From Saprospiraceae bacterium (GTDB taxonomy: Bacteria > Bacteroidota > Bacteroidia > Chitinophagales > Saprospiraceae), in NCBI GenBank assembly GCA_013360405.1, contig JABWBR010000044.1, positions 1 to 64,000 on the forward strand: DNA of 64,000 nt, given 5' to 3'. Position 1 is the first letter of the stretch; each line of letters starts with the position of its first letter. Below the pieces are notes generated by a model that ran no database searches, was not told the DNA's origin, and worked only from the letters and a program-made list of their open reading frames with translations. Shown one piece after another: positions 37,946 to 47,057 of this stretch. Both the position numbers and the translations under genes were made by a program.

Positions 37946-39070
37946 GCCGGGTTCGCATATTCCTTCATACAACGACATCATCTGCGGGGCCGTCACCTCG
38001 GGCAGAAAGCGACGGGAGTAAGCATATCCCTCGTCGGTAATGTATTGGCGGTAGGCCTCGTCGCTTAGTATGCGGCTAATCCCTTCGGCGATTTGCTCCG
38101 GACTGGCCGGGTCGACCAGGCAGGCGTGAGGGCCGGCGGCTTCCGGCAGCGAAGATACATTAGATGTGATTACCGGGGTGTAACTCCATAGCGCCTCAAG
38201 TACGGGAATGCCAAACCCCTCACAGTACGAAGGGTATATGAGCATATCGGCAAGTTGGTAGATGGCCGGTAGATCCTCGTGGGAAGGATCTGGAAAATAA
38301 AGTAAGGAGTCGAGCCGCTCGCTGCGGGCGTGTTCGATAACTTGCTGTAAATACGCCTTACCGCGACCTACAATTACCAAAGGCAGCCGGTCGGCAGCCG
38401 GCATCAAAGCCAACGCCTTTACGATTTGAAGCAGGTTTTTGCGCTCGATGACAGAGCCCACATACAACAAAAACCGGGCAGGAAGTTGATAGCGCAACCT
38501 GGTCTGCTCAAGCCACTGCGGCGTTTGACGTTCCAGGAAGCGTTCGTGCCCCGACTGATAGATCACGTGGATTTTTTCGGGGGGTATGCCAAAATAATGG
38601 ATAATGTCCTTTTTTGTGCTTTCGCTAATGGCTACAATGGCGTCGGCATGACGGCAGGCGTGCTGAAATTTGAAGTGATAGATCTGGCGGTCGGCCCAGC
38701 GGTATTGTTCCGGATAACGCAGGAAAATGAGATCGTGAATAGTCACTATGCTTTTGATGCCCGCTTGCTTCAGCCCGAAGGGGATCTCGTGACTCAACCC
38801 ATGATACAATGCAATTCGGTCGCGCTTCAACTGGCGTTTGACGCCGATCCTCCTCCACCACGCTTTGAACGGCCCCCGTGGGGTGCGCACAGAAAAAGCG
38901 GGGTCGGACATAAAATATTGCGTCTCGCTATTTACCCGGCTACTCGGCGAGTATAAAAAATAAGCTTGCTCGGGATAATAAGTGGCCAGGCTGCGCAACA
39001 GCGTACGGCTGTAATTGCCCAGACCGGTATAGTTGTGGAATAGCCGTTTTGCGTCGTAACCAATATGCAT
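37925..39070 (-). CDS. Glycosyltransferase family 4 protein
   Basis: This 381-aa GT-B fold enzyme has an N-terminal acceptor domain with GYDAKRLFHNYTGLGNYSRTL and a C-terminal Rossmann domain. The nucleotide-sugar site includes LLYVGSVIERKNL (about 203-215) and the EX7E motif EGFGIPVLE (about 286-294). It is the mannosyltransferase-like GT4 type used in polysaccharide synthesis; donor and acceptor are unknown. It stands alone, not in a sugar cluster. Confidence 0.9.
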   Translation of the reverse strand: MHIGYDAKRLFHNYTGLGNYSRTLLRSLATYYPEQAYFLYSPSSRVNSETQYFMSDPAFSVRTPRGPFKAWWRRIGVKRQLKRDRIALYHGLSHEIPFGLKQAGIKSIVTIHDLIFLRYPEQYRWADRQIYHFKFQHACRHADAIVAISESTKKDIIHYFGIPPEKIHVIYQSGHERFLERQTPQWLEQTRLRYQLPARFLLYVGSVIERKNLLQIVKALALMPAADRLPLVIVGRGKAYLQQVIEHARSERLDSLLYFPDPSHEDLPAIYQLADMLIYPSYCEGFGIPVLEALWSYTPVITSNVSSLPEAAGPHACLVDPASPEQIAEGISRILSDEAYRQYITDEGYAYSRRFLPEVTAPQMMSLYEGICEPGLEGHSL

Positions 39071-39100
39071 ATATTCGCGCTTACTTACGTCCGGATAAAA

Positions 39101-39143
39101 ACTGAGGGCGCCTCTCCAATTAGCTTGTGAGACACCCTCAGAA
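39101..39143 (-). terminator. Terminator of the iron-sulphur assembly operon
   Basis: CTGAGGG...CCCTCAG forms the base of an interrupted stem, followed on the minus strand by GTTTTTAT. It lies 38 bp after the iscA-like stop and before the next gene on that strand. Confidence 0.7.
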
Positions 39144-39180
39144 TTAGCTTATGCGAAAAGACGTAGTAAAGTTACAATTA

Positions 39181-39507
39181 TTATACGGCAAAACTTTCCC
39201 CACAACCACAGGTGCGTGCAGCATTGGGGTTGTTAAAGACAAACCCCTTTCCAGTTAACCCGCCCGAAAACTCCAGGGTGGAGTTAAAAAGGTAGAGAAA
39301 ACTTTTGAGGTCGGTGACGATTTTTACGCCGTTATCTTCGAAGATCTGGTCATTTGGCTTTTGCTCGTTGTCAAAATCCATCTTGTAGGTTAACCCCGAG
39401 CAGCCACCGCTGGTGACCGATACGCGCACGAAGTAATCCGTGCCGATATGCTCGCTATTTCTGATCTCGTCGATCTTCTGTTTTGCACTTTCCGCTACAA
39501 ATACCAT
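39181..39507 (-). CDS. HesB/IscA-type iron-sulphur carrier
   Basis: This 108-aa A-type carrier transfers assembled clusters to client proteins. The three ligand cysteines are in GGCSGL (about residue 36) and CGCGESF (about 101 and 103), the standard spacing. The start MVFVAESAKQKIDEI is normal for the family. It is the last gene of a minus-strand order iscS-iscU-iscA. Confidence 0.94.
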   Translation of the reverse strand: MVFVAESAKQKIDEIRNSEHIGTDYFVRVSVTSGGCSGLTYKMDFDNEQKPNDQIFEDNGVKIVTDLKSFLYLFNSTLEFSGGLTGKGFVFNNPNAARTCGCGESFAV

Positions 39508-39548
39508 AGCAAAATGCCTTTGTGATTACAAAAAATAAGCGGCATAGG

Positions 39549-39962
39549 TTAGTGCGAACTAGCTTCGGCTGTAACCTCGATGCCGTTTTTTACCTGATAG
39601 TCGCGAATGGCGGCTTTGATCGCGTCTTCTGCCAGCACCGAACAGTGAATTTTCACTGGAGGAAGTGCCAGCTCTTCTACGATATCCATGTTGTCAATCG
39701 TAAGAGCCTGGTCGATAGATTTGCCCTTGAGCCACTCGGTAGCCAGCGACGACGAAGCGATAGCCGAGCCGCATCCGAAGGTTTTGAATTTAGCGTCCAA
39801 AATTGTATTGGATGACGGGTCAACCTCGATTTGGAGGCGCATTACGTCGCCGCATTCGGGGGCGCCCACCAGGCCGGTGCCGACCGTGTTTTTCGATTTG
39901 TCAAGAGTGCCCACATTTTTGGGGTTCTTGAAGTGATCGAGTACTTTATCTGAATAAGCCAT
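39549..39962 (-). CDS. iscU: Iron-sulphur cluster scaffold IscU
   Basis: This 137-aa scaffold is the place where Fe-S clusters form from sulphur delivered by IscS. Conserved ligands are visible: GAPECGD (Cys at about 37), FKTFGCGSAIASSS (Cys at about 63) and HCSVLAEDA (His and Cys at about 105-106). The LPPVK motif recognised by the HscA chaperone is also present. It lies between iscA-like and the broken iscS, 41 bp from each. Confidence 0.95.
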   Translation of the reverse strand: MAYSDKVLDHFKNPKNVGTLDKSKNTVGTGLVGAPECGDVMRLQIEVDPSSNTILDAKFKTFGCGSAIASSSLATEWLKGKSIDQALTIDNMDIVEELALPPVKIHCSVLAEDAIKAAIRDYQVKNGIEVTAEASSH

Positions 39963-40004
39963 GATACCAGGTATTATGGGTGGTTAATAGTAAATATGAT
40001 TGAA

Positions 40005-41181
40005 TTAATGCTCTGACCAGGTTACCGTGCTGAGGTCGATTCCTTCTTTGTACATTTCCCAAATGGGGCTAAGGTCGCGCATATGGTTCACGCCCTGTGT
40101 AAGCGCCTGGATGGCGTAGTCTACGTCGTCTTCGGTTGTAAAGCGGCCGAGACTAAAACGAATAGACGAGTGCGCGAGGTCGTCGCCGAGGCCTAAGGCC
40201 ACCAACACGTAGCTGGGTTCGAGCGAAGCCGACGTACAGGCCGATCCGGAAGACACGGCAATATTTTGGTTGAAGGTCATCATAAGGCCTTCACCTTCTA
40301 CGTGTTTGAAAGAGAGGTTTGTCACGTGGGGCATGCGGCTGTCGCGCGTACCGTTGAGGTATACCTCTTCGAGGCTGGCCATCAGGGCCAGTTCCAGTTT
40401 GTCGCGCAGGCGGCTCAGTCGCTCGGCATCCTGCTGCATTTCTTTTTTGGCTATTTCGGCAGCTTTGCCAAAACCGACGATGCCGGGTACGTTGAGCGTG
40501 CCCGAGCGCATGCCGCGTTCGTGGCCGCCGCCGTCCATTTGCGCCGTTAGCTTCACTCGCGGCTGTTTGCGGCTTACGTATAAGGCGCCCACGCCTTTGG
40601 GGCCGTACATCTTGTGGCCTGTAAAAGCCATGATGTGTACGCCTACCTCGCGGGGATGAACGGGGATTTTTCCTACCGCCTGCGTGGCGTCGCTCATAAA
40701 TAATACGCCGTGTTTTTCACAAATCTGGCCGATGGCCTTCATATCCTGAATAACGCCGGTTTCATTGTTTGCCCACATCAGCGACACCATGAAGCCCTTC
40801 GCGGCTTACGTCGAGGTAGGTCACCTCGGCGCCCATCGTTTCGAGTTTGTGGCAGGTATCGAGCACGGCCTTGTGCTCTGTTTTGGCGGTGATAATATGA
40901 TTACCTTTGCGGCGATACATGTCAAAAACGCCTTTGAGGGCCAGGTTGTCAGATTCGGTGGCGCCACTTGTAAAGATAATCTCTTTGGAGTCGACTTCCA
41001 GCAGGCTCGCGATTTGTTCGCGGGCATAGTCCACCGCTTCTTCAGCTACCCAGCCGAAAGGGTGGTTGCGGCTGGCCGCATTGCCGGGGTTTTCGTAGAA
41101 AAAGGGCAGCATAGCCTCTACTACGCGTGGGTCGGTAGGCGTAGTGGCGTTGTTGTCTAAGTATATCAGGCGTTTATTCAT
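40005..41181 (-). pseudogene. iscS: Cysteine desulfurase IscS, split in two frames by a deletion
   Basis: Two overlapping frames together make one IscS. The first (41181 to 40762, 139 aa) carries [29 protein letters not shown] and TEHKAVLD and ends shortly after [11 protein letters not shown]. The second (40790 to 40005, 261 aa) resumes at [12 protein letters not shown] and carries the PLP lysine in FTGHKMYGPKG and the sulphur-transfer cysteine in SSGSACTSASLEPS. About 15 residues normally between the two parts are missing and the frame shifts there. The rest is well conserved. Either the gene is really damaged or the assembly lost about 45 bp. Confidence 0.85.
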
Positions 41182-41234
41182 GATCAGGAAAAAATAGTTT
41201 ATTTAGATTTAATCTAAGTATCGCAATGCGATTA

Positions 41235-41242
41235 CAAAGATA
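41235..41242 (-). promoter_or_regulatory. -7 promoter element of the isc operon
   Basis: The minus strand reads TATCTTTG, a perfect TAnnTTTG match, 53 bp before the iscS start at 41181. Confidence 0.55.
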
Positions 41243-41343
41243 ACGAATCTTCCACAAAAAAGTTTGCAAAAAAAGTGCGTTTTTGTCCTTTCAAATTGCG
41301 TTGCCGCTATTATCTTTAATAATTAGGAACCAAGTACGACTTC

Positions 41344-42528
41344 ATGAGCGAATCATTATATTCCGAATTTACTCCGGTATCAAAAGCCGAGTGGTTGCAG
41401 CAATTGGAAAAAGACCTCAGGGGCAAGTCTTTTGAAGACCTCCGGTGGTTCCTGAGCGAGGATATACGGATCGACCCGTTTTATCATCCCGATGATTTTG
41501 TGGGGCAGCCTGCATTCCCTACACAAGTTGCATCACGACCCGCAAACAGTTGGGAAATAGGGGAGTATGTCGTGGTGACAGACATGGCACATGCCAACCG
41601 GGAAACGCTGGAAGGCTTGTTGGGGGGCGTGCAGGCGCCGTTATTCCAACTACATCACCAGCCTGCCGATGCCGAATTACACCGCTTACTCGAGGGCATT
41701 CGACCTGATTTCGTAGCCCTGCACTTCGAGCTGGATTACCCCGGAAAAGACCCCGAGCAATTGCTGTACAGCTTTGCTCACTGGGTAAAGGCACAGTCTG
41801 TCGACACCGACCACGTAGCCGGCAGTTTCGACTTTGATCCCTTGCTCGACTGGAGCGAGCCGCCTTTTGATATGCTTACGCGAATGCTGGCTTTTTGCAA
41901 ATCCGAATTGCCGCATTTTCGCCCCCTGCAGATTGATGTGAGGCCTTTCCACGACCGGCCGCAGCACGTAGCCGACGAACTGGTATTTGCGCTGGCCAAG
42001 GGCGCCGAGTGTTTGGCGGCATTGACCGACAGAGGATTGACCGTCAATGAAATAAACCGGCATTTGCATATCAGCATTGCCATCAATACCAGCTTTTTTG
42101 TGGCTATCGCCAAATTGCGCGCACTTAAGGTGCTGTGGGTCAATTTGCTGGGCGCATACGGCCATGCCGATGCCCCGCTACCGCCGGTTTATGTGCACTT
42201 CGCCCCCGAAACGCAAACTGCCGATGTGTATACAAATATGATCAGAGCCGCCACGCAAGCCATGTCGGCTGTTATCGGCGGCGCCCATACCCTCTTTGTA
42301 CTGCCTTCCGATGCCGCTACTACCGAAGAAAGCTCCCTTTTCTCCAGGCGTATCGCCCGCAACGTGCAGCACTTACTCAAAATGGAAAGCTACCTCGACC
42401 GCGTGGTTGACCCCGCCGCCGGCAGCTTCTATATGGAAAAACTGACGGCCGCACTCGCCCAACACGCCTGGCAAAAATTTCAGGAGATGGAACAAAAAGG
42501 CGGGTTTATGCAAATCACTGACCTTTAG
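41344..42528 (+). CDS. mutA: Methylmalonyl-CoA mutase small subunit, C-terminally truncated
   Basis: This 394-aa TIM-barrel protein of the MCM small-subunit type has N-terminal FTPVSKAEWLQQLEKDLRGKSFEDL and a C-terminal DRVVDPAAGSFYMEKLTAALAQHAW block. The small subunit is non-catalytic and pairs with the B12-binding large subunit to convert succinyl-CoA and methylmalonyl-CoA. Relatives I remember continue about 50 or more residues after GGF. Here the frame ends eight residues later, exactly where a 7-bp tandem array begins. No large subunit (mutB) lies next to it, which is unusual. Function is doubtful. Confidence 0.8.
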   Translation: MSESLYSEFTPVSKAEWLQQLEKDLRGKSFEDLRWFLSEDIRIDPFYHPDDFVGQPAFPTQVASRPANSWEIGEYVVVTDMAHANRETLEGLLGGVQAPLFQLHHQPADAELHRLLEGIRPDFVALHFELDYPGKDPEQLLYSFAHWVKAQSVDTDHVAGSFDFDPLLDWSEPPFDMLTRMLAFCKSELPHFRPLQIDVRPFHDRPQHVADELVFALAKGAECLAALTDRGLTVNEINRHLHISIAINTSFFVAIAKLRALKVLWVNLLGAYGHADAPLPPVYVHFAPETQTADVYTNMIRAATQAMSAVIGGAHTLFVLPSDAATTEESSLFSRRIARNVQHLLKMESYLDRVVDPAAGSFYMEKLTAALAQHAWQKFQEMEQKGGFMQITDL

Positions 42529-42638
42529 GATTTCGGATTTCGGATTTCGGATTTCGGATTTCGGATTTCGGATTTCGGATTTCGGATTTCGGATTGTGCC
42601 AGGAAAATTCCGAAATCCGAAATCCGCAATCCGAAATC
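42528..42638. repeat. 7-bp array GGATTTC (9 copies) with inverted GAAATCC copies
   Basis: Nine perfect GGATTTC units (42528-42590) start inside the mutA stop codon. After a 20-bp spacer come four inverted units GAAATCC, GAAATCC, GCAATCC, GAAATC (42612-42638). The RNA can form a long hairpin and may act as a terminator. The rest of the gap to 42854 holds only the next promoter. Confidence 0.92.
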
Positions 42639-42800
42639 AATTTGGGCGTTAAACATTGGTTAAACCCCCTGCCAGGGCCTTTGCCTATTTGGAAAATAAA
42701 CGATTGATTTTCAAATAATAAAAATACTATTAACGCATTTTTAACGTCTATAAATAGTATCGGCGACCCCATGGTTAAGTCTAAAGGGTAGAAAAAGTCG

Positions 42801-42808
42801 TAATTTTG
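42801..42808 (+). promoter_or_regulatory. -7 promoter element of the ompH genes
   Basis: TAATTTTG matches TAnnTTTG, 46 bp before the first ompH ATG at 42855. Confidence 0.5.
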
Positions 42809-42854
42809 AAAACGCAACAAATACATTTGCATAACCAATAAAATTCGCATTGAT

Positions 42855-43385
42855 ATGAACTACCGACCGTTTTTGCTCAAAGGACTGGCAGCCATGCTCT
42901 TGGTGATGTCCCTTGCATTCAGCGCTAATGCCCAGCGCATCGCCTGCGTGGATGTCAATAAAATATTGGAAAGTATCCAGGAATACAAGGACGCACAAGA
43001 CGAATTGGACCGCCAGGCCAACAAGTGGAGACAAGATATTGCACAAGAATACGATGTTATTAAGGGTATGTACAACCGTTACCAGGCTGAACAAGTCCTT
43101 TTAAGTGATGAAGCGCGCCGTCAGCGCGAAGAGGAGATCACGAACAAGGAAAAAGAAGTGCGCGACATGCAAAAAGCCAAGTTCGGCCCCGAAGGCGAAT
43201 TGTTCAAAAGACGCCAGGAACTCGTGCGGCCCATACAGGATAAAGTGTATTCGGCAATAGAAGATTATGCCGCTGAGCGCGGATTCGACTTTATTTTTGA
43301 CAAAGGCGGATCGGCAGGTATCATTTTCAGCAGCGCGCAATACGACAAAACCTCGGAGGTTTTGGAAAGATTGAAAAAGAAATAG
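42855..43385 (+). CDS. OmpH/Skp family periplasmic chaperone (first copy)
   Basis: This 176-aa exported protein has a signal peptide at 1-28 (ending SANAQ). A beta-strand start (RIACVDVNKILESI) precedes a long charged coiled coil (about 45-140), then GFDFIFDKGGSAGIIFSS. Skp-like trimers hold outer-membrane proteins for BamA. It differs from the next gene, so the two are old paralogues and not a recent duplication. No bamA lies upstream here, although that is the common neighbour. Confidence 0.9.
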   Translation: MNYRPFLLKGLAAMLLVMSLAFSANAQRIACVDVNKILESIQEYKDAQDELDRQANKWRQDIAQEYDVIKGMYNRYQAEQVLLSDEARRQREEEITNKEKEVRDMQKAKFGPEGELFKRRQELVRPIQDKVYSAIEDYAAERGFDFIFDKGGSAGIIFSSAQYDKTSEVLERLKKK

Positions 43386-43452
43386 CGACCGGGAGTTCTA
43401 AAAGCTGTAACTTCGCGGGCGTTTTTATGTCAAAACCACAAAACTAAACACA

Positions 43453-43971
43453 TTGAAGATGATGTCATTCCTCAAGTTCGGCAGTGTGCTGGTCTTGGTA
43501 CTGGGCCTCACCATGAATCTCGGCGCCCAAAAATTCGGTTATATCAATTCAGCTGAAATACTATCGGCAATGCCCGAAGTAAAACAGGCTGATGCCAATC
43601 TCGAAGCGCTTCAAAAGCAATTGCAGAAGAAGGGCCAGGGTATGGTAGAACAACTGCAGAAAGATTATACCGAAATCCAGGCCAAGGTAGAGCGCGGTGA
43701 ATTGTCACCCAAGCAGCAGGAAGAAGAAGCCGCCAAGCTCAAAGCGCGCGAGGAGGAAATCGGCAAGTTTGAGCAGGATATGGTGAAACAACTGCAGGAT
43801 AAACGCACCGAGTTACTCCAGCCTATTTACGACAAAGTGAATAAAGCCATTAGCGACGTAGCTAAGGAAAACGGCTTCCAATTTGTTTTCGACCAGGGTG
43901 TTTTGCTCTATTATGAACAAACACAGGACGTAAGTCCGATGGTGAAAGCCAAATTGGGTATCAATCCATAA
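43453..43971 (+). CDS. OmpH/Skp family periplasmic chaperone (second copy)
   Basis: This 172-aa protein has a signal peptide at about 1-24 (ending NLGAQ), then KFGYINSAEILSAMPE, the standard OmpH opening. A coiled coil rich in K, Q and E (about 45-125) follows, ending in NGFQFVFDQGVLLYYE. It lies 67 bp after the first copy and 8 bp before murI, so all three are probably co-transcribed. Confidence 0.92.
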   Translation: MKMMSFLKFGSVLVLVLGLTMNLGAQKFGYINSAEILSAMPEVKQADANLEALQKQLQKKGQGMVEQLQKDYTEIQAKVERGELSPKQQEEEAAKLKAREEEIGKFEQDMVKQLQDKRTELLQPIYDKVNKAISDVAKENGFQFVFDQGVLLYYEQTQDVSPMVKAKLGINP

Positions 43972-43979
43972 GTACAGCT

Positions 43980-44777
43980 TTGGCGCCTCGTGCTCCTATC
44001 GGAATTTTTGACTCTGGCATTGGCGGACTTACGGTCGCCAATGCCATTGTCAATATATTGCCGCATGAAACGCTGTTTTATTTTGGCGATACCGCCCACG
44101 TGCCCTATGGCGGCAAATCTGCCGAAACGGTAGTCAAGTATTCACACGATATCGTTTCTTTTTTACTCGACCAGGGTTGCAAAGCTATCGTAGTAGCCTG
44201 TAATACCGCTTCTGCCGCCGCACTTGCTTCTCTAAGGCACAACTGGCCTTCGATACCCATCATCGGCATGGAACCCGCCGTTAAACCCGCTTCTTCGGCT
44301 ACGCAAACGGGCGTGGTAGGCATTTTGGCCACCCGCGGCACTTTCTCCAGCGAGCGCTACGCCAACCTCGTAGATCGGTTTGGCCACGGCATCACCGTGC
44401 TCGAAAACCCCTGCATCGGTTTGGTAGAGCTCATCGAAGCGGGCCTCGTCGATGATGCGATCACCGAGAATTTTCTGCATCAGATACTTACGCCTATGCT
44501 CGACAAAGGCGCCGATACTTTTGTGCTGGGCTGTACGCACTATCCGCTGGTAAGACCCCTCATCGAACGAATTATTCCACCTTCCGCTACGATTATCGAC
44601 CCCGCGCCGGCCGTAGCCAGGCAACTCCAACGCCGCCTTCAACACCTCTCTTTGTTGAGTGACCAGCGCACCGATGATCATCATTTCTTTGTGTCCGGCG
44701 ACCCCCACGCTTTCCATACCATGGCAAAACGCTTTTTTTTAGCCGATTTTCTGCTCGAGCAGCATTTGATTTATTAA
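43980..44777 (+). CDS. murI: Glutamate racemase MurI
   Basis: This 265-aa cytoplasmic enzyme makes D-glutamate for peptidoglycan. The catalytic cysteines are in VACNTASAAA (about Cys74) and GCTHYPL (about Cys184). The N-terminal IGIFDSGIGGLTV and the GDTAHVPYG block are typical. The first codon is TTG at 43980; no nearer ATG precedes the conserved IGIFDSG, so TTG is kept as start. It is directly downstream of the ompH pair. Confidence 0.95.
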   Translation: MAPRAPIGIFDSGIGGLTVANAIVNILPHETLFYFGDTAHVPYGGKSAETVVKYSHDIVSFLLDQGCKAIVVACNTASAAALASLRHNWPSIPIIGMEPAVKPASSATQTGVVGILATRGTFSSERYANLVDRFGHGITVLENPCIGLVELIEAGLVDDAITENFLHQILTPMLDKGADTFVLGCTHYPLVRPLIERIIPPSATIIDPAPAVARQLQRRLQHLSLLSDQRTDDHHFFVSGDPHAFHTMAKRFFLADFLLEQHLIY

Positions 44778-44801
44778 CTTTAGGATTCTAGACAGTCTAT
44801 T

Positions 44802-46223
44802 ATGTCCATAAAAAAAGCCATCCTGCAGGTGCTCAACTCCAGGGAAGAGACCCATTTCGACGATATTGTCAGAACTATCCGACAACTGCATCCGAATAAA
44901 AAGTCGGCAGCCAAATTGATTGACGATATTGATAATTATATCTGGGATGAAGGTATTACAGATACCGTCGTCGACCGGGCACATAGCCGGCTGGTATTCC
45001 GCGAAAAACTGTTTAGTCAAACCCGGTTTCGCATCCTGCCGAATAAACTAGACCTGGAAAATCGCTGCCTCATATTCGGGCACCGGCTTATGCCTTTTAT
45101 CAATCCGGAGATCGATGTCCAAACCCTTCAATTCGAAGACGATTCAGGCGTTATTATTCCTCACGTTAAAGTGAGCATTCCCATCGAGGAAGCGCAACAA
45201 TTTACGATATTGATAGCGCCTTACAGCAATAATTATTTTGAGATTGATATAAAAAATAAAGCGCTGATTTTAAGCTCGCTTGATCTCTCGGTGTGGTTGA
45301 ATGACCATCCTGTTTCCGACAAAGATATGTGGATGGTGATCCCCATTGATTACGCCCAGCGTCGCTTTCGTTTAACGAAGATCAGCTCCAAGCAAATTGC
45401 CGAACAAAGGTTGGTGATTAACAGGCACGACGAGCTATTCAAAGCCGCACTATTGGATATTGTAGAGACCGAACCCCAGCCCGTGCCCATCGACCTGATT
45501 ACATTTTGGGCTTACGCACGTATCGGTAGCCCCTCCGTAGTGCAAAATCCAGGTTCGCCTATAGGACCTTTTCTAATGGGGGAAGAGGACTGGCAGCTTA
45601 TGTTTGAAGGCAGTTTTTCTTATCTGCAATCAAGCGATTTTTTCGAAAATTTGCTCGAACAAGCCATAGAACAGCAGCTTAGCTTTGATCCCGACAAAAT
45701 GGGAAAGGCAAAAACGATAGACGGTATTTTGGATGAAATGGGAAATAGCTATAGCGAGGCCTTTATTGCCGCCAAAATGGTATTAGATGGGCATCACGAC
45801 AGAAAGAGCGATCTTTCGGCAATTATGTCTATTATTTTTCCTGACGAACGCTATGGATTTTACAACCCAAAGCAGCAAACGAATTTTAACAAGGCAGTGG
45901 ATGGGTTGGCCAAAAAGCTGCAAAAAGTATGGTCGAATAAGCGACTTTCTATGCAGTCGTTGCGCCTCCTGAGGAAAATCGTGCAATTTAAAATGGAAAT
46001 AGTGGGCACGTTGCGGGAATTTGGCGAGCATGATGGAGATGTTCTGCTCGATGATTTTTCGGCTATGATGCAGTTCCACCCCGTGGACAACCTCCTCGAC
46101 CAATTGATGGATGCCATTGTTTGGGGCGATGAATTTTCGCCGCAGGAAGCCCATATCATGAACGAGCAATTGACGACCTCGCTAAACGAGTTTATGCAGT
46201 TTAAACGAAATTTACTTGGATAG
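44802..46223 (+). CDS. Conserved-looking cytoplasmic protein of unknown function
   Basis: This 473-aa protein has no signal peptide or membrane helix. The first 70 residues (SIKKAILQVLNSREETHFDDIVRTI onward, then a VDRAHSRLVF turn) look like a winged-helix fold. The middle is beta-rich and the C-terminal 200 residues are helical. No catalytic motif is evident. It follows murI by 24 bp on the same strand and ends 2 bp before the convergent trmB stop. A transcriptional or DNA-binding role is only a guess. Confidence 0.75.
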   Translation: MSIKKAILQVLNSREETHFDDIVRTIRQLHPNKKSAAKLIDDIDNYIWDEGITDTVVDRAHSRLVFREKLFSQTRFRILPNKLDLENRCLIFGHRLMPFINPEIDVQTLQFEDDSGVIIPHVKVSIPIEEAQQFTILIAPYSNNYFEIDIKNKALILSSLDLSVWLNDHPVSDKDMWMVIPIDYAQRRFRLTKISSKQIAEQRLVINRHDELFKAALLDIVETEPQPVPIDLITFWAYARIGSPSVVQNPGSPIGPFLMGEEDWQLMFEGSFSYLQSSDFFENLLEQAIEQQLSFDPDKMGKAKTIDGILDEMGNSYSEAFIAAKMVLDGHHDRKSDLSAIMSIIFPDERYGFYNPKQQTNFNKAVDGLAKKLQKVWSNKRLSMQSLRLLRKIVQFKMEIVGTLREFGEHDGDVLLDDFSAMMQFHPVDNLLDQLMDAIVWGDEFSPQEAHIMNEQLTTSLNEFMQFKRNLLG

Positions 46224-46225
46224 GG

Positions 46226-46915
46226 TTATATAGTAAACTGAATGTATTTGATGGTTTTTCCTTCCTCCAGGTGTTTTTTTTCGTAGTAAGTTTTTAGCTC
46301 CAGCGCTTTCACGGGCAATTCTCCGGTGTATATGTCGGCACTGTGATACCTGATTACGGCGCCGGGGTAGCCGGCCAGCGTGTCGAGGGTGAAATCGTAC
46401 AATTGTATTTCATCTGTTTTGAGGTGGATGAGGGCGCCGGGTTGCAGAAATTTGCGGTAGCGATCGAGAAAAGCAGCGGAGGTTAGGCGGCGGTTCGATT
46501 TGCTCTCGCGTAGGAAAGGATCGGGAAATGTGATCCATATTTCACTTACTTCCCCTTCTGCAAAAAAGTGTTCAATTTGCTCGATCCGCGTGCGCAAAAA
46601 AGCGGCATGGGTAATGCCCTGTTGGAGCGCCTGCGAGGCGCCCTTCCAAATACGGGCGCCCTTGACGTCTATGCCGATGTAGTTGCGCAGGGGGTCTTGT
46701 TGGGCAAGCCCGATCGTGTATTCGCCGCGCCCGCAAGCCAGTTCGAGTGTAAGGGGGTTGGTATTGCCGAAAAAAGCAACCGACCAGCGCCCGCGCAAAT
46801 CAACCGTGACGCCGTGCGCAGCAGTCAATTGCGGATGGGCTGCGTCGAAATTTTCCAACACATTGGGAAATGACAATACTTCGGCAAATTTTTGCAATTT
46901 GTTGCGCTTGCTCAT
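46226..46915 (-). CDS. trmB: tRNA (guanine-N7-)-methyltransferase TrmB
   Basis: This 229-aa enzyme methylates G46 in the variable loop of tRNAs. The AdoMet site is LELACGRGEYTIGLA; the family motif WITFPDPFLRESKSNRRL and the late LHLKTD-like HLKTDEIQLYD are present. ATG at 46915 (MSKRNKLQKF) is preferred over GTG at 46921. A following start region without a clear -7 element leaves its promoter undefined. Confidence 0.94.
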   Translation of the reverse strand: MSKRNKLQKFAEVLSFPNVLENFDAAHPQLTAAHGVTVDLRGRWSVAFFGNTNPLTLELACGRGEYTIGLAQQDPLRNYIGIDVKGARIWKGASQALQQGITHAAFLRTRIEQIEHFFAEGEVSEIWITFPDPFLRESKSNRRLTSAAFLDRYRKFLQPGALIHLKTDEIQLYDFTLDTLAGYPGAVIRYHSADIYTGELPVKALELKTYYEKKHLEEGKTIKYIQFTI

Positions 46916-47057
46916 GTGCACTTTGGGATAAACCGCTGAATTAAGGCGCTAAAATAGGGTTCCGGAGACATAAAAACGACAATTTTTTATGGCTTATTTG
47001 TGCCGGAATAATCAAGCATAGCGCATATTTGTTAATAATAACATACACCTTAAGGCT

